Shown here piece by piece: positions 10,401 through 22,270 of a stretch of 64,000 nt of DNA. The stretch is from Mastigias papua (Eukaryota > Cnidaria > Scyphozoa > Rhizostomeae > Mastigiidae). The position numbers and the translations under genes are program-made. How positions within the stretch are numbered: the stretch's first letter is position 1; each line of letters begins with the position of its first letter. Location: contig OZ025284.1 of assembly GCA_964019165.1 (NCBI GenBank), positions 1,194,185 through 1,258,184 of the forward strand, read 5' to 3'. The notes under the pieces are model-generated. The model was not told the origin of the DNA, made no database searches, and saw only the letters and a list, made by a program, of their open reading frames with translations.

Positions 10401-10406
10401 AATAAA
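10401..10406 (+). promoter_or_regulatory. Candidate poly(A) signal AATAAA
   Basis: A canonical AATAAA is followed within 30 bp by a T/GT-rich stretch (TTTTTATTGTCTTC), the expected arrangement for 3' end formation. It could end a long spliced FAX-like 3' UTR or an unidentified transcript. AATAAA is also common by chance in AT-rich DNA. Confidence 0.25.
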
Positions 10407-11220
10407 CACTTTCGATTGTTTTTATTGTCTTCTCTACCAGGCAACATCGATTTACACGCTTTTTTGTAAGGAGGCCAGCTCGAGGCCTAGTTCCACAAGT
10501 TCCTTATTTTGGACTTCTATTGATCAATTGAAGTTCTGAATTTTGCCTTTAATTTTGGCTTTAACTTAAGACCAATGAAACATGAAACACTTAACACAGT
10601 GATTGCAAGCAATCTATGCTGGTTTTGGTTGCAAATGAGTTTAGCCGGCTTCCTAATTCTTGATTACTTGCTTGTACAAAATTTTTCATATTTAAAAGTT
10701 ACTTAGGGAATTTCCCTCTGCTAGTTAAAGTTCCTTAAATATTTTTGCATTCTACATGTAGGTTCCTTATAAAATGGTTTCTTATAAAAAAGCGTATATA
10801 CGTAATGCCAGACACTGACTTTGTTTTCTTGGGCGCTGCTGGGATGAGAGTTGCAAGTTTACAAGTGGGGCCAGGCAGGTTCACCCCCACCTCAGTCAAA
10901 AATAGTCTATGTTGTAAAAGTCAAGCGCACAGCACAGGTACCGTAGGTAGTTGACACAGATAAGAGGGTATTGTATCACATGAGATAACACAGCTATTTA
11001 GTCATTTCGAAATACAATATGGAAGCCTGGAAGATGCCTTTGGGCCAGTCTACTTTCAGGTGCCAAAAATTTTTCAATTTTTTTCCAACCCCCGTACCTT
11101 ATTAGGACCCCCCGTTTAATAATTTTAAAGACAATGAGATTTTTAATAAGTTAATTTTATTTCCTTTCTTTGTAAGTACCGTTCACGATCAAGCATTCGA
11201 ATGTTTCGTTTACAAAAAGT

Positions 11221-11299
11221 GTCACTTGATATCAAAACAAGTCACAATTGATAGGTATCGAAGCATGTGTCAATTGATATCAAACCATAGTCAATTGAC
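11221..11299. repeat. Imperfect direct repeat (two copies, 48-bp spacing) next to the satellite edge
   Basis: GTCACTTGATATCAAAACA followed by GTCACAATTGAT at 11221-11252 is repeated as GTCAATTGATATCAAACCA followed by GTCAATTGAC at 11269-11299. The copies are 48 bp apart and centre on TTGATATCAA. The repeat lies about 70 bp before the first satellite unit and is unrelated to it in sequence. Confidence 0.6.
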
Positions 11300-12549
11300 T
11301 TTGGTTAACACAACTTTTGTGATTGTAAGTTCTGCCATACTACTTCTAAGACATATCGCGAAACATTCCTATAGCCTTGGTATTTTGGTGAACAATGACC
11401 AAATTTAAAATTGATTGATTTTGATTGAACATTGAAAAGTGATGAAAATGAGCCATTTTTGGCCAAAAAGTAAGGCTATAGCCTTGGTATTTTGCCAAAA
11501 AATGACCAAATTTGAAATTGATTGATTTTGATTGAACATTGAAAAGTGATGAAAATGAGCCATTTTTGGCCAAAAAGTAAGGCTATAGCCTTGGTATTTT
11601 GCCAAAAAATGACCAAATTTGAAATTGATTGATTTTGATTGAACATTGAAAAGTGATGAAAATGAGCCATTTTTGGCCAAAAAGTAAGGCTATAGCCTTG
11701 GTATTTTGCCAAAAAATGACCAAATTTGAAATTGATTGATTTTGATTGAACATTGAAAAGTGATGAAAATGAGCCATTTTTGGCCAAAAAGTAAGGCTAT
11801 AGCCTTGGTATTTTGCCAAACAATGACCAAATTTGAAATTGATTGATTTTGATTGAACATTGAAAAGTGATGAAAATGAGCCATTTTTGGCCAAAAAGTA
11901 AGGCTATAGCCTTGGTATTTTGCCAAAAAATGACCATATTTGAAATTGATTGATTTTGATTGAACATTGAAAAGTGATGAAAATGAGCCATTTTTGGCCA
12001 AAAAGTAAGGCTATAGCCTTGGTATTTTGCCAAAAAATGACCAAATTTGAAATTGATTGATTTTGATTGAACATTGAAAAGTGATGAAAATGAGCCATTT
12101 TTGGCCAAAAAGTAAGGCTATAGCCTTGGTATTTTGCCAAAAAATGACCAAATTTGAAATTGATTGATTTTGATTGAACATTGAAAAGTGATGAAAATGA
12201 GCCATTTTTGGCCAAAAAGTAAGGCTATAGCCTTGGTATTTTGCCAAAAAATGACCAAATTTGAAATTGATTGATTTTGATTGAACATTGAAAAGTGATG
12301 AAAATGAGCCATTTTTGGCCAAAAAGTAAGGCTATAGCCTTGGTATTTTGCCAAAAAATGACCAAATTTGAAATTGATTGATTTTGATTGAACATTGAAA
12401 AGTGATGAAAATGAGCCATTTTTGGCCAAAAAGTAAGGCTATAGCCTTGGTATTTTGCCAAAACATGACCGAATTTGAAATTGATTGATTTTGATTGAAC
12501 ATTGAAAAGTGATGAAAATGAGCCATTTTTGGCCAAAAAGTAAGGCTAT

Positions 12550-14040
12550 AGCCTTGGTATTTTGCCAAAATATGACCAAATTTGAAATTGATTGATTTTG
12601 ATTGAACATTGAAAAGTGATGAAAATGAGCCATTTTTGGCCAAAAAGTAAGGCTATAGCCTTGGTATTTTGCCAAAAAATGACCGAATTTGAAATTGATT
12701 GATTTTGATTGAACATTGAAAAGTGATGAAAATGAGCCATTTTTGGCCAAAAAGTAAGGCTATAGCCTTGGTATTTTGCCAAAACATGACCAAATTTGAA
12801 ATTGATTGATTTTGATTGAACATTGAAAAGTGATGAAAATGAGCCACTTTTGGCCAAACAGTAAGGCTATAGCCTTGGTATTTTGCCAAACAATGACCAA
12901 ATTTGAAATTGATTGATTTTGATTGAACGTTGAAAAGTGATGAAAATGAGCCATTTTTGGCCAAAAAGTAAGGCTATAGCCTTGGTATTTTGCCAAAAAA
13001 TGACCACATTTGAAATTGATTGATTTTGATTGCACATTGAAAAGTGATGAAAATGAGCCATTTTTGGCCAAAAAGTAAGGCTATAGCCTTGGTATTTTGC
13101 CAAAAAATGACCAAATTTGAAATTGATTGATTTTGATTGAACATTGAAAAGTGATGAAAATGAGCCATTTTTGGCCAAAAAGTAAGGCTATAGCCTTGGT
13201 ATTTTGCCAAAAAATGACCAAATTTGAAATTGATTGATTTTGATTGAACATTGAAAAGTGATGAAAATGAGCCATTTTTGGCCAAAAAGTAAGGCTATAG
13301 CCTTGGTATTTTGCCAAAATATGACCAAATTTGAAATTGATTGATTTTGATTGAACATTGAAAAGTGATGAAAATGAGCCATTTTTGGCCAAAAAGTAAG
13401 GCTATAGCCTTGGTATTTTGCCAAAAAATGACCGAATTTGAAATTGATTGATTTTGATTGAACATTGAAAAGTGATGAAAATGAGCCATTTTTGGCCAAA
13501 AAGTAAGGCTATAGCCTTGGTATTTTGCCAAAACATGACCAAATTTGAAATTGATTGATTTTGATTGAACATTGAAAAGTGATGAAAATGAGCCACTTTT
13601 GGCCAAACAGTAAGGCTATAGCCTTGGTATTTTGCCAAACAATGACCAAATTTGAAATTGATTGATTTTGATTGAACGTTGAAAAGTGATGAAAATGAGC
13701 CATTTTTGGCCAAAAAGTAAGGCTATAGCCTTGGTATTTTGCCAAAAAATGACCAAATTTGAAATTGATTGATTTTGATTGCACATTGAAAAGTGATGAA
13801 AATGAGCCATTTTTGGCCAAAAAGTAAGGCTATAGCCTTGGTATTTTGCCAAAAAATGACCAAATTTGAAATTGATTGATTTTGATTGAACATTGAAAAG
13901 TGATGAAAATGAGCCATTTTTGGCCAAAAAGTAAGGCTATAGCCTTGGTATTTTGCCAAAAAATGACCAAATTTGAAATTGATTGATTTTGATTGCACAT
14001 TGAAAAGTGATGAAAATGAGCCATTTTTGGCCAAAAAGTA
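12550..14040. repeat. Duplicated 7-unit block (749 bp) in the satellite
   Basis: Rare variants recur exactly 749 bp apart. CCACTTTTGG occurs at 12844 and 13593, and the AACGT variant of AACATTG at 12926 and 13675. The accompanying variants (GACCGAATT, AAACAATG, GCACATTG) appear in the same order in both copies. This indicates one tandem segmental duplication, about 12.55-13.29 kb and 13.30-14.04 kb, followed by a few private changes. Confidence 0.9.
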
Positions 14041-15229
14041 AGGCTATAGCCTTGGTATTTTGCCAAAAAATGACCAAATTTGAAATTGATTGATTTTGAT
14101 TGAACATTGAAAAGTGATGAAAATGAGCCATTTTTGGCCAAAAAGTAAGGCTATAGCCTTGGTATTTTGCCAAAAAATGACCAAATTTGAAATTGATTGA
14201 TTTTGATTGAACATTGAAAAGTGATGAAAATGAGCCATTTTTGGCCAAAAAGTAAGGCTATAGCCTTGGTATTTTGCCAAAAAATGACCAAATTTGAAAT
14301 TGATTGATTTTGATTGAACATTGAAAAGTGATGAAAATGAGCCATTTTTGGCCAAAAAGTAAGGCTATAGCCTTGGTATTTTGCCAAAAAATGACCAAAT
14401 TTGAAATTGATTGATTTTGATTGAACATTGAAAAGTGATGAAAATGAGCCATTTTTGGCCAAAAATTAAGGCTATAGCCTTGGTATTTTGCCAAAAAATG
14501 ACCAAATTTGAAATTGATTGATTTTGATTGAACATTGAAAAGTGATGAAAATGAGCCATTTTTGGCCAAAAAGTAAGGCTATAGCCTTGGTATTTTGCCA
14601 AAAAATGACCAAATTTGAAATTGATTGATTTTGATTGAACATTGAAAAGTGATGAAAATGAGCCATTTTTGGCCAAAAAGTAAGGCTATAGCCTTGGTAT
14701 TTTCCCAAAAAATGACCAAATTTGAAATTGATTGATTTTGATTGAACATTGAATAGTGATGAAAATGAGCCATTTTTGGCCAAAAAGTAAGGCTATAGCC
14801 TTGGTATTTTGCCAAAAAATGACCAAATTTGAAATTGATTGATTTTGATTGAACATTGAAAAGTGATGAAAATGAGCCATTTTTGGCCAAAAAGTAAGGC
14901 TATAGCCTTGGTATTTTGCCAAAAAATGACCAAATTTGAAATTGATTGATTTTGATTGAACATTGAAAAGTGATGAAAATGAGCCATTTTTGGCCAAAAA
15001 GTAAGGCTATAGCCTTGGTATTTTGCCAAAGAATGACCAAATTTGAAATTGATTGATTTTGATTGCACATTGAAAAGTGATGAAAATGAGCCATTTTTGG
15101 CCAAAAAGTAAGGCTATAGCCTTGGTATTTTGCCAAAAAATGACCAAATTTGAAATTGATTGATTTTGATTGAACATTGAAAAGTGATGAAAATGAGCCA
15201 TTTTTGGCCAAAAAGTAAGGCTATAGCCT

Positions 15230-15540
15230 TGGTATTTTGGTGAAAAATGACCAAATTTGAAATTGATTGATCTTGATTGCACATTGAAAAGTGATGAAAA
15301 TGAGCCATTTTTGGCCAAAAAGTAAGGCTATAGCCTTGGTATTTGACCAAAAAATGACCAAATTTGAAATTGATTGATTTTGATTGAACATTGAAAAGTG
15401 ATGAAAATGAGCCAGTTTTGGCCAAAAAGTAAGGCTATAGCCTTGGTATTTTGCCAACAAATGACCAAATTTGAAATTGATTGATTTTGATTGAACATTG
15501 AAAAGTGATGAAAATGAGCCAGTTTTGGCCAAAAAGTAAG
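15230..15540. repeat. Three-unit cassette of right-side satellite subtypes embedded in the left part
   Basis: Three successive units carry TTTTGGTGAAAAATG with GATCTTGATTGCAC, then TATTTGACCAAAAA with GCCAGTTTTGG, then GCCAACAAATG with GCCAGTTTTGG. These markers are otherwise characteristic of the array beyond 31 kb. Near-identical cassettes begin at 37435, 39468, 53275, 54345 and 55308. Confidence 0.85.
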
Positions 15541-18500
15541 GCTATAGCCTTGGTATTTTGCCAAAAAATGACCAAATTTGAAATTGATTGATTTTGATTG
15601 AACATTGAAAAGTGATGAAAATGAGCCATTTTTGGCCAAAAATTAAGGCTATAGCCTTGGTATTTTGCCAAAAAATGACCAAATTTGAAATTGATTGATT
15701 TTGATTGAACATTGAAAAGTGATGAAAATGAGCCATTTTTGCCAAAAAGTAAGGCTATAGCCTTGGTATTTTGCCAAAAAATGACCAAATTTGAAATTGA
15801 TTGATTTTGATTGAACATTGAAAAGTGATGAAAATGAGCCATTTTTGGCCAAAAAGTAAGGCTATAGCCTTGGTATTTTGCCAAAAAATGACCAAATTTG
15901 AAATTGATTGATTTTGATTGAACATTGAATAGTGATGAAAATGAGCCATTTTTGGCCAAAAAGTAAGGCTATAGCCTTGGTATTTTGCCAAAAAATGACC
16001 AAATTTGAAATTGATTGATTTTGATTGAACATTGAAAAGTGATGAAAATGAGCCATTTTTGGCCAAAAAGTAAGGCTATAGCCTTGGTATTTTGCCAAAA
16101 AATGACCAAATTTGAAATTGATTGATTTTGATTGAACATTGAAAAGTGATGAAAATGAGCCATTTTTGGCCAAAAAGTAAGGCTATAGCCTTGGTATTTT
16201 GCCAAACAATGACCAAATTTGAAATTGATTGACTTTGATTGAACATTGAAAAGTGATGAAAATGAGCCATTTTTTGGCCAAAAAGTAAGGCTATAGCCTT
16301 GGTATTTTGCCACAAAATGACCAAATTTGAAATTGATTGATTTTGATTGCACATTGAAAAGTGATGAAAATGAGCCATTTTTGGCCAAAAAGTAAGGCTA
16401 TAGCCTTGGTATTTTGCCAAAAAATGACCAAATTTGAAATTGATTGATTTTGATTGAACATTGAAAAGTGATGAAAATGAGCCATTTTTGGCCAAACAGT
16501 AAGGCTATAGCCTTGGTATTTTGCCAAAAAATGACCAAATTTGAAATTGATTGATTTTGATTGAACATTGAAAAGTGATGAAAATGAGCCATTTTTGGCC
16601 AAAAAGTAAGGCTATAGCCTTGGTATTTTGCCAAAAAATGACCAAATTTGAAATTGATTGATTTTGATTGAACATTGAAAAGTGATGAAAATGAGCCATT
16701 TTTGGCCAAAACGTAAGGCTATAGCCTTGGTATTTTGCCAAACAATGACCAAATTTGAAATTGATTGATTTTGATTGAACATTGAAAAGTGATGAAAATG
16801 AGCCATTTTTGGCCAAAAAGTAAGGCTATAGCCTTGGTATTTTGCCAAAAAATGACCAAATTTGAAATTGATTGACTTTGATTGAACATTGAAAAGTGAT
16901 GAAAAGGACCATTTTTGGCCAAAAAGTAAGGCTATAGCCTTGGTATTTTGCCAAAAAATGACCAAATTTGAAATTGATTGATTTTGATTGCACATTGAAA
17001 AGTGATGAAAATGAGCCATTTTTGGCCAAAAAGTAAGGCTATAGCCTTGGTATTTTGCCAAAAAATGACCAAATTTGAAATTGATTGATTTTGATTGAAC
17101 ATTGACAAGTGATGAAAATGAGCCATTTTTGGCCAAAAAGTAAGGCTATAGCCTTGGTATTTTGCCAAAAAATGACCAAATTTGAAATTGATTGATTTTG
17201 ATTGAACATTGAAAAGTGATGAAAATGAGCCATTTTTGGCCAAAAAGTAAGGCTATAGCCTTGGTATTTTGCCAAAAAATGACCAAATTTGAAATTGATT
17301 GATTTTGATTGAACATTGAAAAGTGATGAAAATGAGCCATTTTTGGCCAAAACGTAAGGCTATAGCCTTGGTATTTTGCCAAACAATGACCAAATTTGAA
17401 ATTGATTGATTTTGATTGAACATTGAAAAGTGATGAAAATGAGCCATTTTGGCCAAACAGTAAGGCTATAGCCTTGGTATTTTGCCAAAAAATGACCAAA
17501 TTTGAAATTGATTGATTTTGATTGAACATTGAAAAGTGATGAAAATGAGCCATTTTTGGCCAAAAAGTAAGGCTATAGCCTTGGTATTTTGCCAAAACAT
17601 GACCATATTTGAAATTGATTGATTTTGATTGAACATTGAAAAGTGATGAAAATGAGCCACTTTTGGCCAAAAAGTAAGGCTATAGCCTTGGTATTTTGCC
17701 AAACAATGACCAAATTTGAAATTGATTGACTTTGATTGAACATTGAAAAGTGATGAAAATGAGCCATTTTTGGCCAAAAAGTAAGGCTATAGCCTTGGTA
17801 TTTTGCCAAAAAATGACCAAATTTGAAATTGATTGATTTTGATTGCACATTGAAAAGTGATGAAAATGAGCCATTTTTGGCCAAAAAGTAAGGCTATAGC
17901 CTTGGTATTTTGCCACAAAATGACCAAATTTGAAATTGATTGATTTTGATTGAACATTGAAAAGTGATGAAAATGAGCCATTTTTGGCCAAAAAGTAAGG
18001 CTATAGCCTTGGTATTTTGCCAAAAAATGACCAAATTTGAAATTGATTGATTTTGATTGAACATTGAAAAGTGATGAAAATGAGCCATTTTTGGCCAAAA
18101 AGTAAGGCTATAGCCTTGGTATTTTGCCAAAAAATGACCAAATTTGAAATTGATTGATTTTGATTGAACATTGAAAAGTGATGAAAATGAGCCATTTTTG
18201 GCCAAAAAGTAAGGCTATAGCCTTGGTATTTTGCCAAAAAATGACCAAATTTGAAATTGATTGATTTTGATTGAACATTGAATAGTGATGAAAATGAGCC
18301 ATTTTTGGCCAAAAAGTAAGGCTATAGCCTTGGTATTTTGCCAAAAAATGACCAAATTTGAAATTGATTGATTTTGATTGAACATTGAAAAGTGATGAAA
18401 ATGAGCCATTTTGGCCAAAAAGTAAGGCTATAGCCTTGGTATTTTGCCAAAAAATGACCGAATTTGAATGATTGATTTTGATTGAACATTGAAAAGTGAT

Positions 18501-18849
18501 GAAAATGAGCCATTTTTGGCCAAAAAGTAAGGCTATAGCCTTGTGGTATTTTGCCAAAACATGACCGAATTTGAAATTGATTGATTTTGATTGAACATTG
18601 AAAAGTGATGAAAATGAGCCATTTTTGGCCAAAACGTAAGGCTATAGCCTTGGTATGTTGCCAAACAATGACCAAATTTGAAATTGATTGATTTTGATTG
18701 AACATTGAAAAGTGATGAAAATGAGCCATTTTTGGCCAAAAAGTAAGGCTATAGCCTTGGTATTTTGCCAAAAAAATGACCAAATTTGAAATTGATTGAT
18801 TTTGATTGAACATTGAAAAGTGATGAAAATGAGCCATTTTTGGCCAAAA

Positions 18850-21800
18850 AGTAAGGCTATAGCCTTGGTATTTTGCCAAAACATGACCATATTTGAAATT
18901 GATTGATTTTGATTGAACATTGAAAAGTGATGAAAATGAGCCACTTTTGGCCAAAAGTAAGGCTATAGCCTTGGTATTTTGCCAAACAATGACCAAATTT
19001 GAAATTGATTGACTTTGATTGAACATTGAAAAGTGATGAAAATGAGCCATTTTTGGCCAAACAGTAAGGCTATAGCCTTGGTATTTTGCCAAAAAATGAC
19101 CAAATTTGAAATTGATTGATTTTGATTGCACATTGAAAAGTGATGAAAATGAGCCATTTTTGGCCAAAAAGTCAGGCTATAGCCTTGGTATTTTGCCACA
19201 AAATGACCAAATTTGAAATTGATTGATTTTGATTGAACATTGAAAAGTGATGAAAATGAGCCATTTTTGGCCAAAAAGTAAGGCTATAGCCTTGGTATTT
19301 TGCCAAAAAATGACCAAATTTGAAATTGATTGATTTTGATTGAACATTGAAAAGTGATGAAAATGAGCCATTTTTGGCCAAAAAGTAAGGCTATAGCCTT
19401 GGTATTTTGCCAAAAAATGACCAAATTTGAAATTGATTGATTTTGATTGAACATTGAATAGTGATGAAAATGAGCCATTTTTGGCCAAAAAGTAAGGCTA
19501 TAGCCTTGGTATTTTGCCAAAAAATGACCAAATTTGAAATTGATTGATTTTGATTGAACATTGAAAAGTGATGAAAATGAGCCATTTTTGGCCAAAAAGT
19601 AAGGCTATAGCCTTGGTATTTTGCCAAAAAATGACCGAATTTGAAATTGATTGATTTTGATTGAACATTGAAAAGTGATGAAAATGAGCCATTTTTGGCC
19701 AAAAAGTAAGGCTATAGCCTTGGTATTTTGCCAAAACATGACCGAATTTGAAATTGATTGATTTTGATTGAACATTGAAAAGTGATGAAAATGAGCCATT
19801 TTTGGCCAAAAAGTAAGGCTATAGCCTTGGTATTTTGCCAAACAATGACCAAATTTGAAATTGATTGATTTTGATTGAACATTGAAAAGTGATGAAAATG
19901 AGCCATTTTTGGCCAAAAAGTAAGGCTATAGCCTTGGTATTTTGCCAAAAAATGACCAAATTTGAAATTGATTGATTTTGATTGAACATTGAAAAGTGAT
20001 GAAAATGAGCCATTTTTGGCCAAAAAGTAAGGCTATAGCCTTGGTATTTTGCCAAAAAATGACCAAATTTGAAATTGATTGATTTTGATTGAACATTGAA
20101 AAGTGATGAAAATGAGCCATTTTTGGCCAAAAAGTAAGGCTATAGCCTTGGTATTTTGCCAAAAAATGACCAAATTTGAAATTGATTGATTTTGATTGAA
20201 CATTGAAAAGTGATGAAAATGAGCCATTTTTGGCCAAAAAGTAAGGCTATAGCCTTGGTATTTTGCCAAAAAATGACCAAATTTGAAATTGATTGATTTT
20301 GATTGAACATTGAAAAGTGATGAAAATGAGCCATTTTTGGCCAAAAAGTAAGGCTATAGCCTTGGTATTTTGCCAAAATATGACCAAATTTGAAATTGAT
20401 TGATTTTGATTGAACATTGAAAAGTGATGAAAATGAGCCATTTTTGGCCAAAAAGTAAGGCTATAGCCTTGGTATTTTGCCAAAAAATGACCAAATTTGA
20501 AATTGATTGATTTTGATTGAACATTGAAAAGTGATGAAAATGAGCCATTTTTGGCCAAAAAGTAAGGCTATAGCCTTGGTATTTTGCCAAAAAATGACCA
20601 AATTTGAAATTGATTGATTTTGATTGCACATTGAAAAGTGATGAAAATGAGCCATTTTTGGCCAAAAAGTCAGGCTATAGCCTTGGTATTTTGCCACAAA
20701 ATGACCAAATTTGAAATTGATTGATTTTGATTGAACATTGAAAAGTGATGAAAATGAGCCATTTTTGGCCAAAAAGTAAGGCTATAGCCTTGGTATTTTG
20801 CCAAAAAATGACCAAATTTGAAATTGATTGATTTTGATTGAACATTGAAAAGTGATGAAAATGAGCCATTTTTGGCCAAAAAGTAAGGCTATAGCCTTGG
20901 TATTTTGCCAAAAAATGACCAAATTTGAAATTGATTGATTTTGATTGAACATTGAATAGTGATGAAAATGAGCCATTTTTGGCCAAAAAGTAAGGCTATA
21001 GCCTTGGTATTTTGCCAAAAAATGACCAAATTTGAAATTGATTGATTTTGATTGAACATTGAAAAGTGATGAAAATGAGCCATTTTTGGCCAAAAAGTAA
21101 GGCTATAGCCTTGGTATTTTGCCAAAAAATGACCGAATTTGAAATTGATTGATTTTGATTGAACATTGAAAAGTGATGAAAATGAGCCATTTTTGGCCAA
21201 AAAGTAAGGCTATAGCCTTGGTATTTTGCCAAAACATGACCGAATTTGAAATTGATTGATTTTGATTGAACATTGAAAAGTGATGAAAATGAGCCATTTT
21301 TGGCCAAAAAGTAAGGCTATAGCCTTGGTATTTTGCCAAACAATGACCAAATTTGAAATTGATTGATTTTGATTGAACATTGAAAAGTGATGAAAATGAG
21401 CCATTTTTGGCCAAAAAGTAAGGCTATAGCCTTGGTATTTTGCCAAAAAATGACCAAATTTGAAATTGATTGATTTTGATTGAACATTGAAAAGTGATGA
21501 AAATGAGCCATTTTTGGCCAAAAAGTAAGGCTATAGCCTTGGTATTTTGCCAAAAAATGACCAAATTTGAAATTGATTGATTTTGATTGAACATTGAAAA
21601 GTGATGAAAATGAGCCATTTTTGGCCAAAAAGTAAGGCTATAGCCTTGGTATTTTGCCAAAAAATGACCAAATTTGAAATTGATTGATTTTGATTGAACA
21701 TTGAAAAGTGATGAAAATGAGCCATTTTTGGCCAAAAAGTAAGGCTATAGCCTTGGTATTTTGCCAAAAAATGACCAAATTTGAAATTGATTGATTTTGA

Positions 21801-22270
21801 TTGAACATTGAAAAGTGATGAAAATGAGCCATTTTTGGCCAAAAAGTAAGGCTATAGCCTTGGTATTTTGCCAAAAAATGACCAAATTTGAAATTGATTG
21901 ATTTTGATTGCACATTGAAAAGTGATGAAAATGAGCCATTTTTGGCCAAAAAGTCAGGCTATAGCCTTGGTATTTTGCCACAAAATGACCAAATTTGAAA
22001 TTGATTGATTTTGATTGAACATTGAAAAGTGATGAAAATGAGCCATTTTTGGCCAAAAAGTAAGGCTATAGCCTTGGTATTTTGCCAAAAAATGACCAAA
22101 TTTGAAATTGATTGATTTTGATTGAACATTGAAAAGTGATGAAAATGAGCCATTTTAGGCCAAAAAGTAAGGCTATAGCCTTGGTATTTTGCCAAAAAAT
22201 GACCAAATTTGAAATTGATTGATTTTGATTGAACATTGAAAAGTGATGAAAATGAGCCATTTTTGGCCAA
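18850..22270. repeat. Tandem 14-unit and 12-unit duplications in the satellite
   Basis: The rare junction GTCAGG (for GTAAGG), immediately followed by GCCACAAAATG, occurs at 19171, 20669 and 21953, offsets of 1498 bp (14 units) and 1284 bp (12 units). Units from about 19.17 to 20.3 kb match 20.67 to 21.8 kb in variant order. The block near 17.6-18.1 kb is related to 18.9-19.4 kb by a further shift of about 12 units. Confidence 0.85.

Larger units (their letters stand above)
7553..11220. other. Gene-free interval before the satellite
   Basis: No supported gene, RNA or intact mobile element was seen. It contains a three-copy 14-bp repeat at 9334, a TTA microsatellite at 9616 and a canonical poly(A) signal at 10401. 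Frames of 60-73 codons (for example 7805-8026, 8567-8779 and 10745-10954 on the plus strand) show no recognisable domain. The stretch may be intron or UTR of a neighbouring transcript, or plain intergenic DNA. Confidence 0.4.
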
